DNA from: Cordylochernes scorpioides
Taxonomy: Eukaryota; Arthropoda; Arachnida; Pseudoscorpiones; Chernetidae
Direction of reading: 5' to 3'
DNA: 64,000 nt
Assembly (NCBI GenBank): GCA_030710605.1
Contig: CP092870.1
Coordinates: forward strand, 12,419,408-12,483,407
Translations under genes and position numbers: made by a program
Notes under the pieces: model-generated
Database searches by the model: none
What the model saw: only the letters and a program-made list of their open reading frames with translations
What the model was told of the DNA's origin: nothing
Shown here: one piece after another, positions 43,470 through 53,728 of the stretch
Layout of the letters: the number at the start of each line of letters is the position of its first letter
Position numbering within the stretch: the stretch's first letter is position 1

Positions 43470-44149
43470 ATCTTTAAAAAAATATTTCTCACTAATCACC
43501 GTCCATTATGTGGGACATTGATTCCCTGACCCACAGTCAACGAACAACTTGCACGCGCTTGGATTGGGCCATTTTAAATATTAACAAATAAATTAAAATA
43601 AATATTACGTAAAAAATATATGAATAATTTCATAATTCTAATAGTTTTGTTATTTTTATCAATTTTTTTTTTTTAGATTCCATATTTTCACACACTAATG
43701 GAAAGATAATTTAAATAAATTGTTGTTTTTCATTTTGAATTCCTTGTCCCATTCTGAAATCTGTTGTTTTTCCAATGGAGGTTTGTTTAAAAGTTCGGCA
43801 TCTTTATCTGAAAATGACGTTTTCCTGGTGTTGCTACAATTTGAAGGCTGAAATGGAAATGTTGTTCTTCGAGAAGGTCCAATGAAATTCTAAGCCAATC
43901 ACTGCTCTGGGAATTGATTCTCTTGATATCTATGACAATCCGATAGTCAACAAATATATAACTGGATGAATACAATGATGTTTGATCAAGGTCTTCTTTC
44001 TGGTTTATATAAATTCTACAAGGCCGCAGTCGCCGTTCGGAGGAGATTAATAGAATCGCCGAATGTCGTGGTCCATTTGAATGAGAAAAGCGAAGACTAG
44101 AACGCGGCTGATTCCACACTAGCTTGTTCAGTGATACGCTAACCTTGAC
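43470..44149. other. No gene recognised; one unclassified 131-codon frame
   Basis: A minus-strand frame at 43787-44182 is longer than most chance frames here, with ordinary amino-acid composition, but shows no motif I recognise. It ends beside the repeat at 44150-44310, so it may belong to that element. Confidence 0.3.
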
Positions 44150-44310
44150 ATATGCACGAAGGAAGGTATGGCCACTGGACATGCGTCGGAATGGAGACTG
44201 TTGTTGGGTGCTGCGCTGCCTGGAGTACAGTGGCTACATCTATGCTTCCTTTCTTCCTGTGGTGAATCTGTATAAGACCGGTGGTCTTAATAAAGCTGTG
44301 TGTTACTAAC
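44150..44310. repeat. Dispersed repeat shared with 19683-19850
   Basis: GGCCACTGGACATGCGTCGG, ACTGTTGTTGGGTGCTGCGC, ATGCTTCC, GTGGTGAATCTGTATAAGAC and CTTAATAAAGCTGTGTGTTA match the other copy in order and spacing. Confidence 0.5.
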
Positions 44311-44564
44311 TATGTCTTAAAGGACTTTGTGGCATCGCGGAGTATTCTTCATGTAGACGAGTTTGTACTGTCGTTTCTTGTCTATCTTTAACTCCTACTT
44401 TCTTGAGGATCTCTGTGTGACATCCTGGATTATACTTTATGTATCTATTATCTATTGAAACCATAACCATCAAATTATTATTTTTATTATAAGCTTTATT
44501 TATTCATTTTAAATTTTTCGATTCATTGGATGGAGTTTGATAAGGCATAATTTGTATTATAGAT

Positions 44565-44680
44565 TATAAACACAAGGTAATAAAGACCAAAATAAATAAA
44601 TAGTGTGACGTTTCGGTAACAGCGTTGTTACATCACACACTATTTATTTATTTGGATTTGGTCTTATTACCTTGTAGATG
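44565..44680. mobile_element. Short foldback, relative of 30960-31160
   Basis: AAACACAAGGTAATAAAGAC, AAATAAATAAATAGTGTGAC, TTTCGGTAACAGCG, then the complement GTCACACACTATTTATTT-type arm and GGATTTGGTCTTATTACCTT. The inner hairpin is mostly deleted. Confidence 0.7.
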
Positions 44681-44912
44681 GATTTTACCTCTTTTTAAAA
44701 TTTAGAATCTCCTATAAATTCATTATTGAGAGGAGGTATTCAGACTTGTGTAATATTTTGAAAGGTTATGTGTATATCTTTATCCGAAATGAATTTTTTT
44801 TTAAGAAAAAAAAAAAGTGTTGCTGTTTATCGAAAAATATGCAACTTTTATTATTTTAAATAAAATACTTTATTTTAATACAAAATATATTCATTAATTT
44901 GATAGGCATTTA

Positions 44913-45110
44913 TATACTCATGGAAAAAAATTAAGGAAGTTGACTTCTTAGGATTTATATCCTAACTGAAATATTTTTGATACACAGTGATCTTAATTGG
45001 AGACACACGAGATAACCAAATGTGGGTAAAATTGCTTCTGCCTCTTTCAAAAGCAGAATACCGGCGACATAAAAGACTATTCACTTCCTTAGATTTTGTC
45101 AATGAGTGTA
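44913..45110. mobile_element. Tc1/mariner-like MITE
   Basis: Ends TACTCATGGAAAAAAATTAA and AGATTTTGTCAATGAGTGTA. Interior ACACAGTGATCTTAATTGGA and ACACGAGATAACCAAATGTG match 10916-11142. Confidence 0.7.
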
Positions 45111-45899
45111 TATAGGAAGCCACGACTTGACTTTGAATCAATCATTTTGAAAGAACCTGATTGAGCAGGCATGCCAGCCACACAGGACTTTAAATAAATA
45201 AAATCAACTTCTAGATTAATAAGAAAGGAAACGTCATGTAATAGAGATCCATGTTATTGAAGAGATCTATGGAGCTATCCATCCTTACAATGGTAATTCT
45301 GCAAGAACAATCGGATTGTCCGGAAGCCTACATTGCAAGATACTTGGCGATAAGGAAGGAGGAGCAAGATTTTGTCTTTATTTCCTTCCTAATCGGCCAA
45401 TTGAGATCTCTTCATTCCTTCCTTCATTCACCTGTCAAGGCAGACACAAGGGTAATCAGAGCTTTCTCAATCAAACCCTCTAATTACAGGGAGGATGAGG
45501 ACTAGATGGCCGACAGGAGAGAGGGTTCGACCAGAGCCAAAGGTTCTCGGTTTGGACCATGCGCTACGTGGTAACATTTCTCTGAGATTTGTTTATCTCG
45601 GAAGGGTGAAGCTTGGCGCTACAACATTGTGATTCTCGATGTGTGTCGACGTCCAGCTACAGTTCTTCACACATATCTCAGCCGGTTTCTTGACGGATAG
45701 TTAAAATGTTTAATATGGAATACAACATTTTGAGATTCTCAGCCAAATATGTTTAGTGTTTTGTTAGAAAGATCTTGGTTTTCATCTTCCCCGGGTACAA
45801 TAAATCAATATATATCCCCTGTTATAATACTAATTTTTAAATTTTGGGACCTAAAAAATGACGGTCATGCGAGAGTCTTTTTCCCGGTGTTTTGCGTTT
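45111..45899. other. No gene recognised
   Basis: Mixed DNA. An 84-codon frame (45251-45505) lacks recognisable motifs. Confidence 0.35.
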
Positions 45900-46000
45900 T
45901 TACTGATGGCTTACGCCATCTATCGGAATAAATATCAACTAATCGTTGATTTTTAATTATTCCAGATTTCGCCACAATATTGTTTATTGATTAATCAAGA
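45900..46000. mobile_element. Foldback arm, 24.9-kb family
   Basis: CTGATGGCTTACGCCATCTA, TCGGAATAAATATCAACTAA, TCGTTGATTTTTAATTATTC as in the left part of 32030-32216. The partner arm is missing. Confidence 0.6.
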
Positions 46001-46603
46001 AAAGCTAACCACGTACGCGTTTCGGGCCTTCGTTAGCGTGGTGCAAGCTGGAACGGTATTTGGCCACACAATTCTGGAATAATTTTCCCAGAGGTTGGGG
46101 CAGTTTATTCCCCTCTCTTATTGTATTTTCCTGTCTTCAGAGGTAGTGTTGGTAAAACTACTTAGTTATAAAAGAGAAATTCTCAAAATTTCATTTGTAA
46201 AGAGTTATTCTAACTATCTTTCCCGACAATCACTTGCTCTAAAGTGGATGCCAAGGAGTGACAGCGGTCTGGAGACTAAAGGGAAGAAACTCCACTGATG
46301 GGGTTTTTTTCAACGAAGTGGATGTTCTAGATAAGTTTTATTTTTATTTTTTAAATGCGCTGAGTGAAAATACAAGTTTTAACTTTCATAACTAGAAAAT
46401 TTCTCGGTTGATCGGTTCCGATAATGTCAAGAAAGAGTGTTCAGACAGATCTGGCATCCCTGGTAGGTACGCACACATTTCTTGATGTAAACACTGGCGT
46501 GATTTCTGTGTTTTGCACATTTAAATATAGCAACTATATTTCTTAGTCTGGGAGTAAAGTTTCTACGAAGTTATTTTTAAACTGATTCTAAATGTTATGT
46601 TTT
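46001..46603. other. No gene recognised
   Basis: Short frames only. Confidence 0.35.
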
Positions 46604-46614
46604 ACATTCAAACC

Positions 46615-47263
46615 GGGGGTCAGTGGAAGGGTGGTCTAAACCGTTGGTTTTCGACACCTACGATCCAGGATCGAATCGCGCATTGGACACTTTTTTCTAA
46701 TTAAAAAAAAAAAGATACTTCAATGGCCCATGATTCTTGCAAAGTTCAACCCCACCAGAGAGTGTAAGTAATCAAACGGGGTTCTGGCACATTTGTAAGT
46801 GTAAAATGGAACTGCTTTATACATGTGTAGACATGTGCTGCATTTACAGTAAAAGCAGTCGCCAACTTCTACCCACCATGATTATCATAACTCCGCCTTT
46901 GCCGGTCCCAAGCCCGGATGAAAAAGGAGGAGGAGGAGCAGTAACAAGCTCGGTAAAAAACCTGAGCTCAGCTGGCTTTGCTGATAGTACCCTGTAAGGG
47001 CTCCTAATCCAAGGATACAGGATGAGAAGCGTTTGTACTCCATGTTAGGAGCGGCTGCACATGACATCTGTTCCTTATGTCAGAGGCGGCCATTTATTTT
47101 GGAGCTAAGACGGCCTGCCACTGAGTAGTACTCCCAGTCTTGATGACAAAGGCAGACGCTTTCTACTTCACCCAGCGTGGAGATAAGAAAGAAGAAGATG
47201 ATGATGATTATCATGGCCTGTACCACGTGTACTATAGGGATAATAATAATAATTAAAAAAAAA
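46615..47263 (+). mobile_element. tRNA-derived SINE with 11-bp target duplication, interrupted
   Basis: ACATTCAAACC flanks both ends (46604-46614, 47264-47274). A diverged tRNA head (TGGTCTAAACC, TTGGTTTTCGAC, GGATCGAATCG) and the family body run to 46888. After a 315-bp insertion the tail (CATGGCCTGTACCACGTGTA, TAGGGATAA, poly(A)) resumes. Confidence 0.8.
46889..47203 (+). mobile_element. Non-LTR retroposon fragment inside the SINE
   Basis: 315 bp with ATGATTATCAT on both sides (46878-46888, 47204-47214) and a GAAGAAGATGATG tail, as left by target-primed reverse transcription. It starts CTCCGCCTTTGCCGGTCCCA then AGCCCGGATG. No ORF. Could be a LINE end or a second SINE. Confidence 0.65.
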
Positions 47264-47602
47264 ACATTCAAACCCCTAAATCCGGCTAGTTAGTCAGAAC
47301 TTGTTCTCAGTAGGGATTGAGTAGAAAGGCGGCAAGAAGGTTTCTTCGAGCTGATGTTGCCAGCTGGTGCGACACCTGTGTTCTAGAGCGTCACTTATTG
47401 TTGGAGTCATCTGGCATATCGTTACTTCATTTCGGCTTATTCAATCCTCGTTATTCACAGTTGGATGTGGAGATTCAGCACCGAGGATGGGTGTCCAATT
47501 GATTTAGAATAACTCGCTCATTAATACTTTTCTCCTCATTGAATATAAGCAAAAATATTTTTAAAACTTAATTCTGTTGACGTTATGTGGCTCTGAGTTG
47601 TT
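47264..47602. other. No gene recognised
   Basis: Short frames only. Confidence 0.35.
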
Positions 47603-47712
47603 GTTGACACACATTAATATGTTATAATACCTTGATAAAGGTTGGAGTTCAGCCAACTGAAATATTGGTAAAATAAATGATTTTTTGATCCAATATATGC
47701 CTTTTTAATTAA
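47603..47712. mobile_element. Arm of the outer foldback family (24.7 kb)
   Basis: ATATGTTATAATACCTTGAT, AAAGGTTGGAGTTCAGCCAA, CTGAAATATTGGTAAAATAA, CCAATATATGCCTTTTT. Single arm only. Confidence 0.7.
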
Positions 47713-47868
47713 ATAATTCAATTTATCAACTTTTTTTGTCATTAACCTCTAACTTCGCTACATTTCTTCCAGGTTGGATTGGCTCAAGTCTTCTTTAGGT
47801 ATCACGGATATTAAACCAATGCCTGTTCGAAGGCAGATCCTGGTAAATACATTTATCAACTTTCGAGA

Positions 47869-48141
47869 GCTAACACTCCACTCCCATCATGGCAAAATCA
47901 ATAATCGCAGTAAGGACAGTAGAGGTTTTGGTTCATTTGTGGAAAAAAACACTCGCGTCTTAATGTTCTCATTTTTTATATAACTATATCTCACTTTCTA
48001 TCTGAGAGTGTATGAGATATAGTTATGTGAAATATGAGAACATTAAGACGCGAGTGTTTTTTCCACAAATAAATCAAATTTCTACTGTTCTTACTGTGAT
48101 TATTGATTGTGCCATGATGGGAGTTCAGTGTTAGCTCTTTA
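47869..48141. mobile_element. Foldback element related to the Mutator-like family
   Basis: Arms from CTCCCATCATGGCAAAATCA to ATAACTATATCTCA are repeated in reverse complement from TGAGATATAGTTAT. ATCGCAGTAAGGACAGTAGA and ACACTCGCGTCTTAATG correspond to arm motifs of 42923-43460, so this is a short relative. Confidence 0.75.
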
Positions 48142-48246
48142 TTGTTCAAACACAAACCTATAGCACGATCTGACAATCCTAATTGGAACCTTTGTGCTAT
48201 TTGAAAGCATCTTCATAATAAAGCGATTTTTGACAATTATCCCGCA

Positions 48247-48597
48247 TGTGTTTCTTTTGAACGAAAAATCGAAATTTATTTTAAGGAGAAATAACGATTA
48301 TTTCTAAAATTAGGGATGAAGTATGAAAGGATGAATTGTGAAGAGTAATGATAAACGGAAAAATAAAGTGTCCAGGGATGGGAATCGAACCCACAGTGTT
48401 CCGTTTACCGGGCAGATGCCATGTCCACTAGGCTACCCTAGTTCCGTTTATCATTACTCTTCACATTTTTTTCCGTTTATCATTTCTCTTCACAATTCTT
48501 CCTTTCATACTTCATCCTTAAGATTAGAAATAATCGTTATTTCTCCTTAAAATAAATTTCGTTTTTTTTTTTTTTTGTTCAAAAGAAACACATGCGG
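48247..48597. mobile_element. Foldback element with a tRNA-like sequence in its centre
   Basis: Outer arms (TGTGTTTCTTTTGAAC, AAATTTATTTTAAGGAGAAA, TAACGATTATTTCTAA) and inner arms (GAAGAGTAATGATAAACGGA) are both repeated in reverse complement on the right. The right side has an extra CCGTTTATCATTTCTCTTCA. The loop holds the tRNA-like sequence at 48370-48442. Confidence 0.75.
48370..48442 (-). tRNA. tRNA-like sequence, anticodon probably GGT (Thr)
   Basis: On the minus strand: acceptor ACTAGGG with CCCTGGA (6 of 7 pair), D arm GCC...GGC, an anticodon loop CCGGTAA giving GGT, and a T arm with B box GGTTCGATTCC. Position 33 is C instead of the near-universal T, and the anticodon stem has a mismatch, so it is probably a pseudogene or SINE-like relic. 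Confidence 0.45.
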
Positions 48598-49127
48598 GTT
48601 AATTTTCAAATGTCGTTCTACAACCTAAAGCCTCATTATATTGTAATTAAAGCTATTGTTGAATTTATTACCGTACATTTTAAATATTTGTAATTTCTAA
48701 CTAACAAGTGGTGTATCCTCTCTCCCGTTAAAAGAGTTTTAGATTCAATTTGTTTCAAAAGTTGAACTGGTGTTTACATTATCACTTGTAGAGAGATTCT
48801 AGGTCATGATACCTTCCTAAACTAAATCTATAGAAGCTTCTCTGTCTCTGGTAAATAATAAATGGAATAGTTGGTATGCGAAGTGGATCACGTGAAGGTA
48901 GAGTTATGGGACTGAGTGATGACACCGCAATTACAAGACGAGTTAATGAGCTTCCGTGGTGGATTGCTTAAATCTTTCTGCCTGCGTCAACTGCTTGCTG
49001 CCTGCGTCAGCTGCTTTCTGCGGGAATTCCATATCCTGTGGTCGGGCCGATACAGATCGATCTGTAACCTCTCCTGGGAGAATCCCATTAACTATTAATA
49101 AAGTCAGATAGAAACTTGGCTTATATA
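48598..49127. other. No gene recognised
   Basis: Spacer. CTTGCTGCCTGCGTCAGCTG near 48995 is a short direct duplication. Confidence 0.35.
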
Positions 49128-49955
49128 TACAAGGTAGGATCAAAAAGTTCCTAGTATAGTAATTTAAACATAAAATTTTTCAAAATAGGAGTTTTGGTTA
49201 TCTACACATTTTTTCCAGCGTGAAAAAAGCTGTGGAAATGCTAGTTCAAGTCAATTTTTCTAAGCTTGTTTAGCTCCACCGTCGCATTTTCAATTATTTC
49301 TGATGACGACGAAAAGCGCCTCCTTTTTAACGTCATTTTAAGTTTTGGAAAGAAGAAGAAATCACATGGGGCGATATCAGTAGAGTAAGGAGGATGTGGC
49401 AAGAGAGCTACAGAGTGTTTGACTAAATAGTCTTGAACAATAATGGCTCTATGAGCAGGGGCATTATCATGTAGCAATTTCCACTGTTTTAATTTAAAGA
49501 GTTGGTTTCTTTTCTTCTTATCGCATCACGAAGGCGCACAAGTATTTCTTTGTATGCCTGTTTATTAATAGTAACCACCTCTTTAATATATTCATAATAG
49601 ACAAGTCCTTGATAATCTAAAAACACTACGAACATTACATTTCCTTTGGACTTGTCAAGACGAACTTTCTTCTTCCTAGGAGAACTTGGTGTGTGCCATT
49701 CGAGTGAATGTTTTTTTGGTTTGTGGATCAAAAAGAGGCACCATGTTTCATTACCAGGTATTATTGTTTTAAAAAATCAGAATCATTATTTACAGTTTCA
49801 ATAAAATCTTTGCAAATTGATAATCTGGTTTCTCTTTGTTGATCTGTTAAATTTCGTGGGACAAAATAGCCACAAAGTTTTTTCATGTTTAAATGTTCGC
49901 CAATAATTTTTTGGCAACTACCATACGAAATTCCAAGTATTTCTGATATATTATC

Positions 49956-50079
49956 TGTTTTAATGTCCATCCATACAGAGAGCAAAACAACAACTGACTC
50001 ACCCGTGCAGGCAAGGTCACGCTCCGCTGCGTCACGTGGGAAAACATAGGTACATGTTTTCTTACATGTTCTCAGCACA
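49956..50079 (-). repeat. Gypsy 3' LTR
   Basis: 124 bp. On the minus strand TGTGCTGAGAACATG...ATTAAAACA. Identical by eye to 52987-53110. Confidence 0.9.
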
Positions 50080-50139
50080 TCCCCCTTTTTAAGACTTGAA
50101 ATATATATATACATTACAAACTTTAAATGCATAATATAA

Positions 50140-52065
50140 TTAATAACGAAGGAGATCCACAGGTTTAACAATTCGTCCACTCCGGGTTCTTATCTGGCCG
50201 TCTTCTGAGTCGTTAGAGGGATAATCCACAACTGGGGTCTTTTCATTTTCAACCAGTTCCTCCCCCGAAAAGGTCGGCGTCGATGGGTCGGCTGGATATT
50301 GCACTGTAACTCCTTTTCGTAGATGGAACCTGTTTCGACGTAAAGTCCCAACTGGAGTATCAACTATATATGACCTTGGTGTCGATGCCTTCTGCTTTAC
50401 AATCCCACAGGTTCGCATATCTGTAATCCAAACCGTGTCACCTTCGGATAGCTCCTCCATGTCCGTAGCTCCGCAGCGTCGATCATACCTGGATTTCATA
50501 TCCTTTCTCCTTCTCCCCTCCTTTCTTTTCAGGGTCTGAGAGTCCACCAACTTTGGATTAAGATTCTCTGGCGCAATTGGCAAGGTCGTTCGGAGTTTAC
50601 GTCCCATGAGAAGCTCAGCAGGGCTGTAACCGTTCTCCAAAGGGGTCGATCGATACTCCAGGAGTCCAAGCGATGGGTCTTGATTTTTCTTGAGGATCAA
50701 CTTAGCAATTTTCACACCTGCTTCTGCCATCCCATTGCTCTGCGGGAATCGAGGACTTGAAGTGACATGTGTGAATCCGTACTGCCTTGCGAAATTTGCA
50801 AATTCACGAGCAGCTCCAAATTGCGTCCCATTATCGCTTACAACAGTTTCTGGTATTCCATGTCGGGCAAATATGGATTTGCAACTACGCACCACCACAC
50901 TGGCTGTGAGCCGATCCAGCTGAATCATTTCAGGAAAGCGAGAATAATAGTCAATGACGACTAGATACCACTTATTCTCGAACTTGAACAAATCCATTCC
51001 AATCTTTTGCCACGGTCGTGTAGGAAAGTTGGTTGGTATCAAAGGTTCATGTTTTGAGACGGCTTCCTGGATACAGACACTGCACTTTCTGACCGTTTCC
51101 GCGATCTCCTCCGAAATTCCAGGCCACCATACCGTCTCACGTGCGCGAAGTCTTGTTTTTGTAATCCCGAAGTGCCCAGCGTGCAACTTCTCTAGGATCT
51201 CCAGTTTCATACTTGCTGGAATAACAAGACGACAGCTACGCATCAGTAGTCCATTTTGAACGCCGAGTTCATCCTTGACATGCCAATAAGAGAGCAGAGC
51301 CTGTGACATCTTCTTCTTATCTGGCCAGCCTTGCTCAAGGTAGTTGACTACTGCTTTCAGGGTCGTATCTTCTTGTTGAGCTTCAAAATTCTTCGTCAAC
51401 ATCTCGTCTTTGTCGGTTATACTCGAGAGAACTGCATTTATATGCGCCGAGGTTGGCCGTTCGTCTTCACCTCCCTCGGTTGTAAGAAGTGGTTGTCTGG
51501 ATAATGCATCGGCGTCGAGCAGCTCCTTTCCAGGGATGTCCAATCTTGTTTTGAGCTTTTCCATCAAAGGTATTGGTACCCGTCGAGGAGTATGCACAGC
51601 ATATGGTTTTGCTCCAGGTTTCAATTTGATTTCGTAAGGGTTTCCGATCTGTCCCAGTCCTTCAAATACTTCGGGAAATTCCTTGATCGGGTTAATTCTC
51701 GTCGCAACCACTTCAATCCGCCTTGCCAGGTTCAAGAGCTCACATGCCCGACGACTCAGAAGAGGTTCACTCAAACGACGAATGACATAAATCTTCTCCT
51801 TGATTTCATAATTGCCATTTCGCAGCGTTGATATAAACATACCCACAGTCTGAAGTTCGGAGAATTCAGCAGCTCTAATGTTGATATCACTTTCCACTAG
51901 TCGTTGTTGTCCCATTATCTTCCTGAAGAGACACAGAGGAACACATGTAACATCCGCCTGGGAGTCGAGCTTGAACTTCAGCTGTTTCCCGTTCATTTGG
52001 ATTTCTGCTGTCCATCGCCTCCTGCACTCGCCTTCATCATCATCGAGATTAGATGAATCCTCCAC
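50140..52065 (-). CDS. Gypsy pol with protease and integrase but no RT/RNase H
   Basis: 641 codons; the listed start is GTG, and the frame is open a little further upstream, overlapping the gag end in the -1 frame, so expression by frameshifting is likely. Residues 30-110 are a retropepsin-like domain, but the active site reads DSQA (34-37) instead of DSGA. The start of the RT region (KPYAVHTPRRVPIPLMEKLK, to about 173) is followed directly at about 176 by the segment that normally ends RNase H (LLDADALSR). The integrase is complete: H295, H298, C328, C331, then D358, D411 and E448, and a C-terminal chromodomain-less tail. The stop is close to the 3' LTR. Confidence 0.88.
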   Translation of the reverse strand: MEDSSNLDDDEGECRRRWTAEIQMNGKQLKFKLDSQADVTCVPLCLFRKIMGQQRLVESDINIRAAEFSELQTVGMFISTLRNGNYEIKEKIYVIRRLSEPLLSRRACELLNLARRIEVVATRINPIKEFPEVFEGLGQIGNPYEIKLKPGAKPYAVHTPRRVPIPLMEKLKTRLDIPGKELLDADALSRQPLLTTEGGEDERPTSAHINAVLSSITDKDEMLTKNFEAQQEDTTLKAVVNYLEQGWPDKKKMSQALLSYWHVKDELGVQNGLLMRSCRLVIPASMKLEILEKLHAGHFGITKTRLRARETVWWPGISEEIAETVRKCSVCIQEAVSKHEPLIPTNFPTRPWQKIGMDLFKFENKWYLVVIDYYSRFPEMIQLDRLTASVVVRSCKSIFARHGIPETVVSDNGTQFGAAREFANFARQYGFTHVTSSPRFPQSNGMAEAGVKIAKLILKKNQDPSLGLLEYRSTPLENGYSPAELLMGRKLRTTLPIAPENLNPKLVDSQTLKRKEGRRRKDMKSRYDRRCGATDMEELSEGDTVWITDMRTCGIVKQKASTPRSYIVDTPVGTLRRNRFHLRKGVTVQYPADPSTPTFSGEELVENEKTPVVDYPSNDSEDGQIRTRSGRIVKPVDLLRY

Positions 52066-52904
52066 AGCTGAGACCTCCAGGAGAAAACCAATTTTTCTTC
52101 ATCAAGTTCAGAAACAGCTTTGACTTCCGCAGTCTTCGCCTGCTTATCTGGGCAGCAATTTGCAAAATGGCCTGTTTTTGAACACAGGTAACATCTTTGT
52201 CCTTCAGCACGGCAAGCCTGTCCTTCCCTGTGGGTGAAACCTCTGCACTTTGGACATCGTGATCTTGTTTTGGCTGACTTCTCCTTCTTCCTCGAAGGCT
52301 GCTGTTGTTGTTTCGGTGATTGTTTCTTCGAGTTAAACTTCACCTGATTCACCTTTTGGCTTGTTGAGGGACGCTGCAGGTCGACTTGCTGCTGTCGAAC
52401 GGCTTCCTGCTGTCGAACCATTTTCACCGCCTTTTCCAAAGTCAGTTCGCTGTCCAACTGCATTCTTTCAGATAAAGCTTTGTCCCTCACTCCAACCACT
52501 ATTCGGTCACGGATCAACTGCTCATGAAGACCCTCAAATTCGCAACTATCAGCCAATTTGTACAATGAAGTGATGAATTCGTCCACTGGCTCCCGATCCT
52601 CTTGGATTCTTGAATTAAATTTCGCACGTTCGTAGATAATATTCTTTCTGACACAGAAGTGGCTGTCGAACGCCTTGAGGACGGAATCAAATTTTGTTGC
52701 CTCTTCCTCCTTTTCGAACTTGAAGGCCCTGAATATATCATCCGCGCGGTCACCCATCAAGTACATGAACAAATCGATCTTGTCCGCCTCCTCTTTCTTC
52801 TTCATTCCACTGACCACGAGGTATCGTTCGAATCTTTTCCTCCATTTGGGCCATTCGTTGGGAGTCGAGAAGTCGAAAGTTTCTGGAGGTTGAATCTGAG
52901 CCAT
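51993..52904 (-). CDS. Gypsy gag
   Basis: 303 residues from ATG 52904 (MAQIQPPETFDFSTPNEWPK), about 80 bases inside the 5' LTR. Capsid-like helical region (20-180), a basic Gln/Lys-rich linker (about 190-225), and two Cys/His knuckles, CPKCRGFTHREGQAC and CYLCSKTGHFANCC (CCHC), for RNA packaging. It overlaps pol by more than 70 bases in a different frame. The frame is intact, consistent with the identical LTRs. Confidence 0.88.
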   Translation of the reverse strand: MAQIQPPETFDFSTPNEWPKWRKRFERYLVVSGMKKKEEADKIDLFMYLMGDRADDIFRAFKFEKEEEATKFDSVLKAFDSHFCVRKNIIYERAKFNSRIQEDREPVDEFITSLYKLADSCEFEGLHEQLIRDRIVVGVRDKALSERMQLDSELTLEKAVKMVRQQEAVRQQQVDLQRPSTSQKVNQVKFNSKKQSPKQQQQPSRKKEKSAKTRSRCPKCRGFTHREGQACRAEGQRCYLCSKTGHFANCCPDKQAKTAEVKAVSELDEEKLVFSWRSQLWRIHLISMMMKASAGGDGQQKSK

Positions 52905-52986
52905 GTTGAATTATCTTCCAAGGTACGCAAAAATCGATATTTTGCAATATACGGGTTCGTATTTTATCCAGTTATCGCTGCCACCA

Positions 52987-53110
52987 TGTTTTAATGTCCA
53001 TCCATACAGAGAGCAAAACAACAACTGACTCACCCGTGCAGGCAAGGTCACGCTCCGCTGCGTCACGTGGGAAAACATAGGTACATGTTTTCTTACATGT
53101 TCTCAGCACA
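52987..53110 (-). repeat. Gypsy 5' LTR
   Basis: 124 bp, followed on the minus strand by the primer-binding site TGGTGGCAGCGATAACTGG. Confidence 0.9.
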
Positions 53111-53577
53111 TTATCAATAGTAATTTTTCTATCAGCAACAGTTAAATCGCGTACCTGCCCAATATTGCGATCCGTTGTTGACGTCATGGCCGACCTGACC
53201 TTGAATCATCTGCGATGCTCTAACGGCCATCTTTAAAACGTTTATACCAGAAATAAACTTGCGTTCGTGACAATTTTTTATCTTCATAAGCTTCATTTAT
53301 TAATTCTAATGTCTCTGTGAAACACTTTTTAATTTTACACAGAATTTAATATTTGGCCTTTGCTCAAATGATGACATTGCAGAAACCGACGCGAGCTAAA
53401 TACTTACAACAAAAATATGCCTAAAATGAAAACTACGCATGCGCATTTACTGGCGTTGCTAAATTAAATTTTAGGCTTTGTTCTTTACAGTAAAATTGAT
53501 TTTACATTTTTCAAAAGTTGTTTTATATTTATATTTTAAAGTTAGGGAACTTTCTGATCTCCTACGGTGTATATATG

Positions 53578-53728
53578 TGTTGTATTTTGAATTTTAATTT
53601 AACATAACTGCAGCTTATTAATTTAAACAAATTTATTATTCAAATACAAGGAGAGGTTAAACAAACAAATTAACTTAACAAATGAAGAAAAAAGTTGAGC
53701 TTCTATATTCTAAGCTATTACTACAACA
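53578..53728 (-). repeat. Copia 3' LTR
   Basis: 151 bp; aligns to 58428-58586 except for an indel near the GTGTGTGTGAAT stretch and a few substitutions. Confidence 0.85.

Larger units (their letters stand above)
49956..53110 (-). mobile_element. Gypsy-type LTR retrotransposon lacking RT and RNase H
   Basis: 3,155 bp with 124-bp LTRs (49956-50079, 52987-53110) identical by eye, each TG...CA, and TTATC target duplications (49951-49955, 53111-53115). On the minus strand the primer site begins TGGTGGCAGCG and the polypurine tract AAAAAGGGGGA precedes the 3' LTR. Gag and an integrase-bearing pol frame are open, but the RT/RNase H region is absent. Confidence 0.92.
49241..53377 (-). pseudogene. 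Mariner transposase, broken
   Basis: Start near ATG 53377 (MSSFEQR). The N-terminal DNA-binding half lies at about 53111-53377 with stops and frame changes; the rest resumes after the Gypsy element at 49955 (ILGISYGSCQKIIGEHLNMK). Catalytic features remain: first-Asp region near 49745, DKSKGNVMFVVFLDYQG, HDNAPAHRA with the second Asp, and PPYSTDIAPCDFF with the third Asp at the 34-residue spacing of mariner transposases. Frameshifts separate the three pieces, so no active enzyme is expected. Acts, when intact, by cut-and-paste at TA. Confidence 0.8.
49130..53569 (-). mobile_element. Mariner transposon containing a Gypsy insertion
   Basis: Ends CAAGGTAGGATCAAAAAGTT and, on the opposite side, a decayed complement (GGAACTTTCTGATCTCCTAC), flanked by TA. 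Sequence outside the Gypsy insertion aligns with the mariner at 59741-63846 (for example TTTAACTGTTGCTGATAGAA on the minus strand). Confidence 0.8.
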
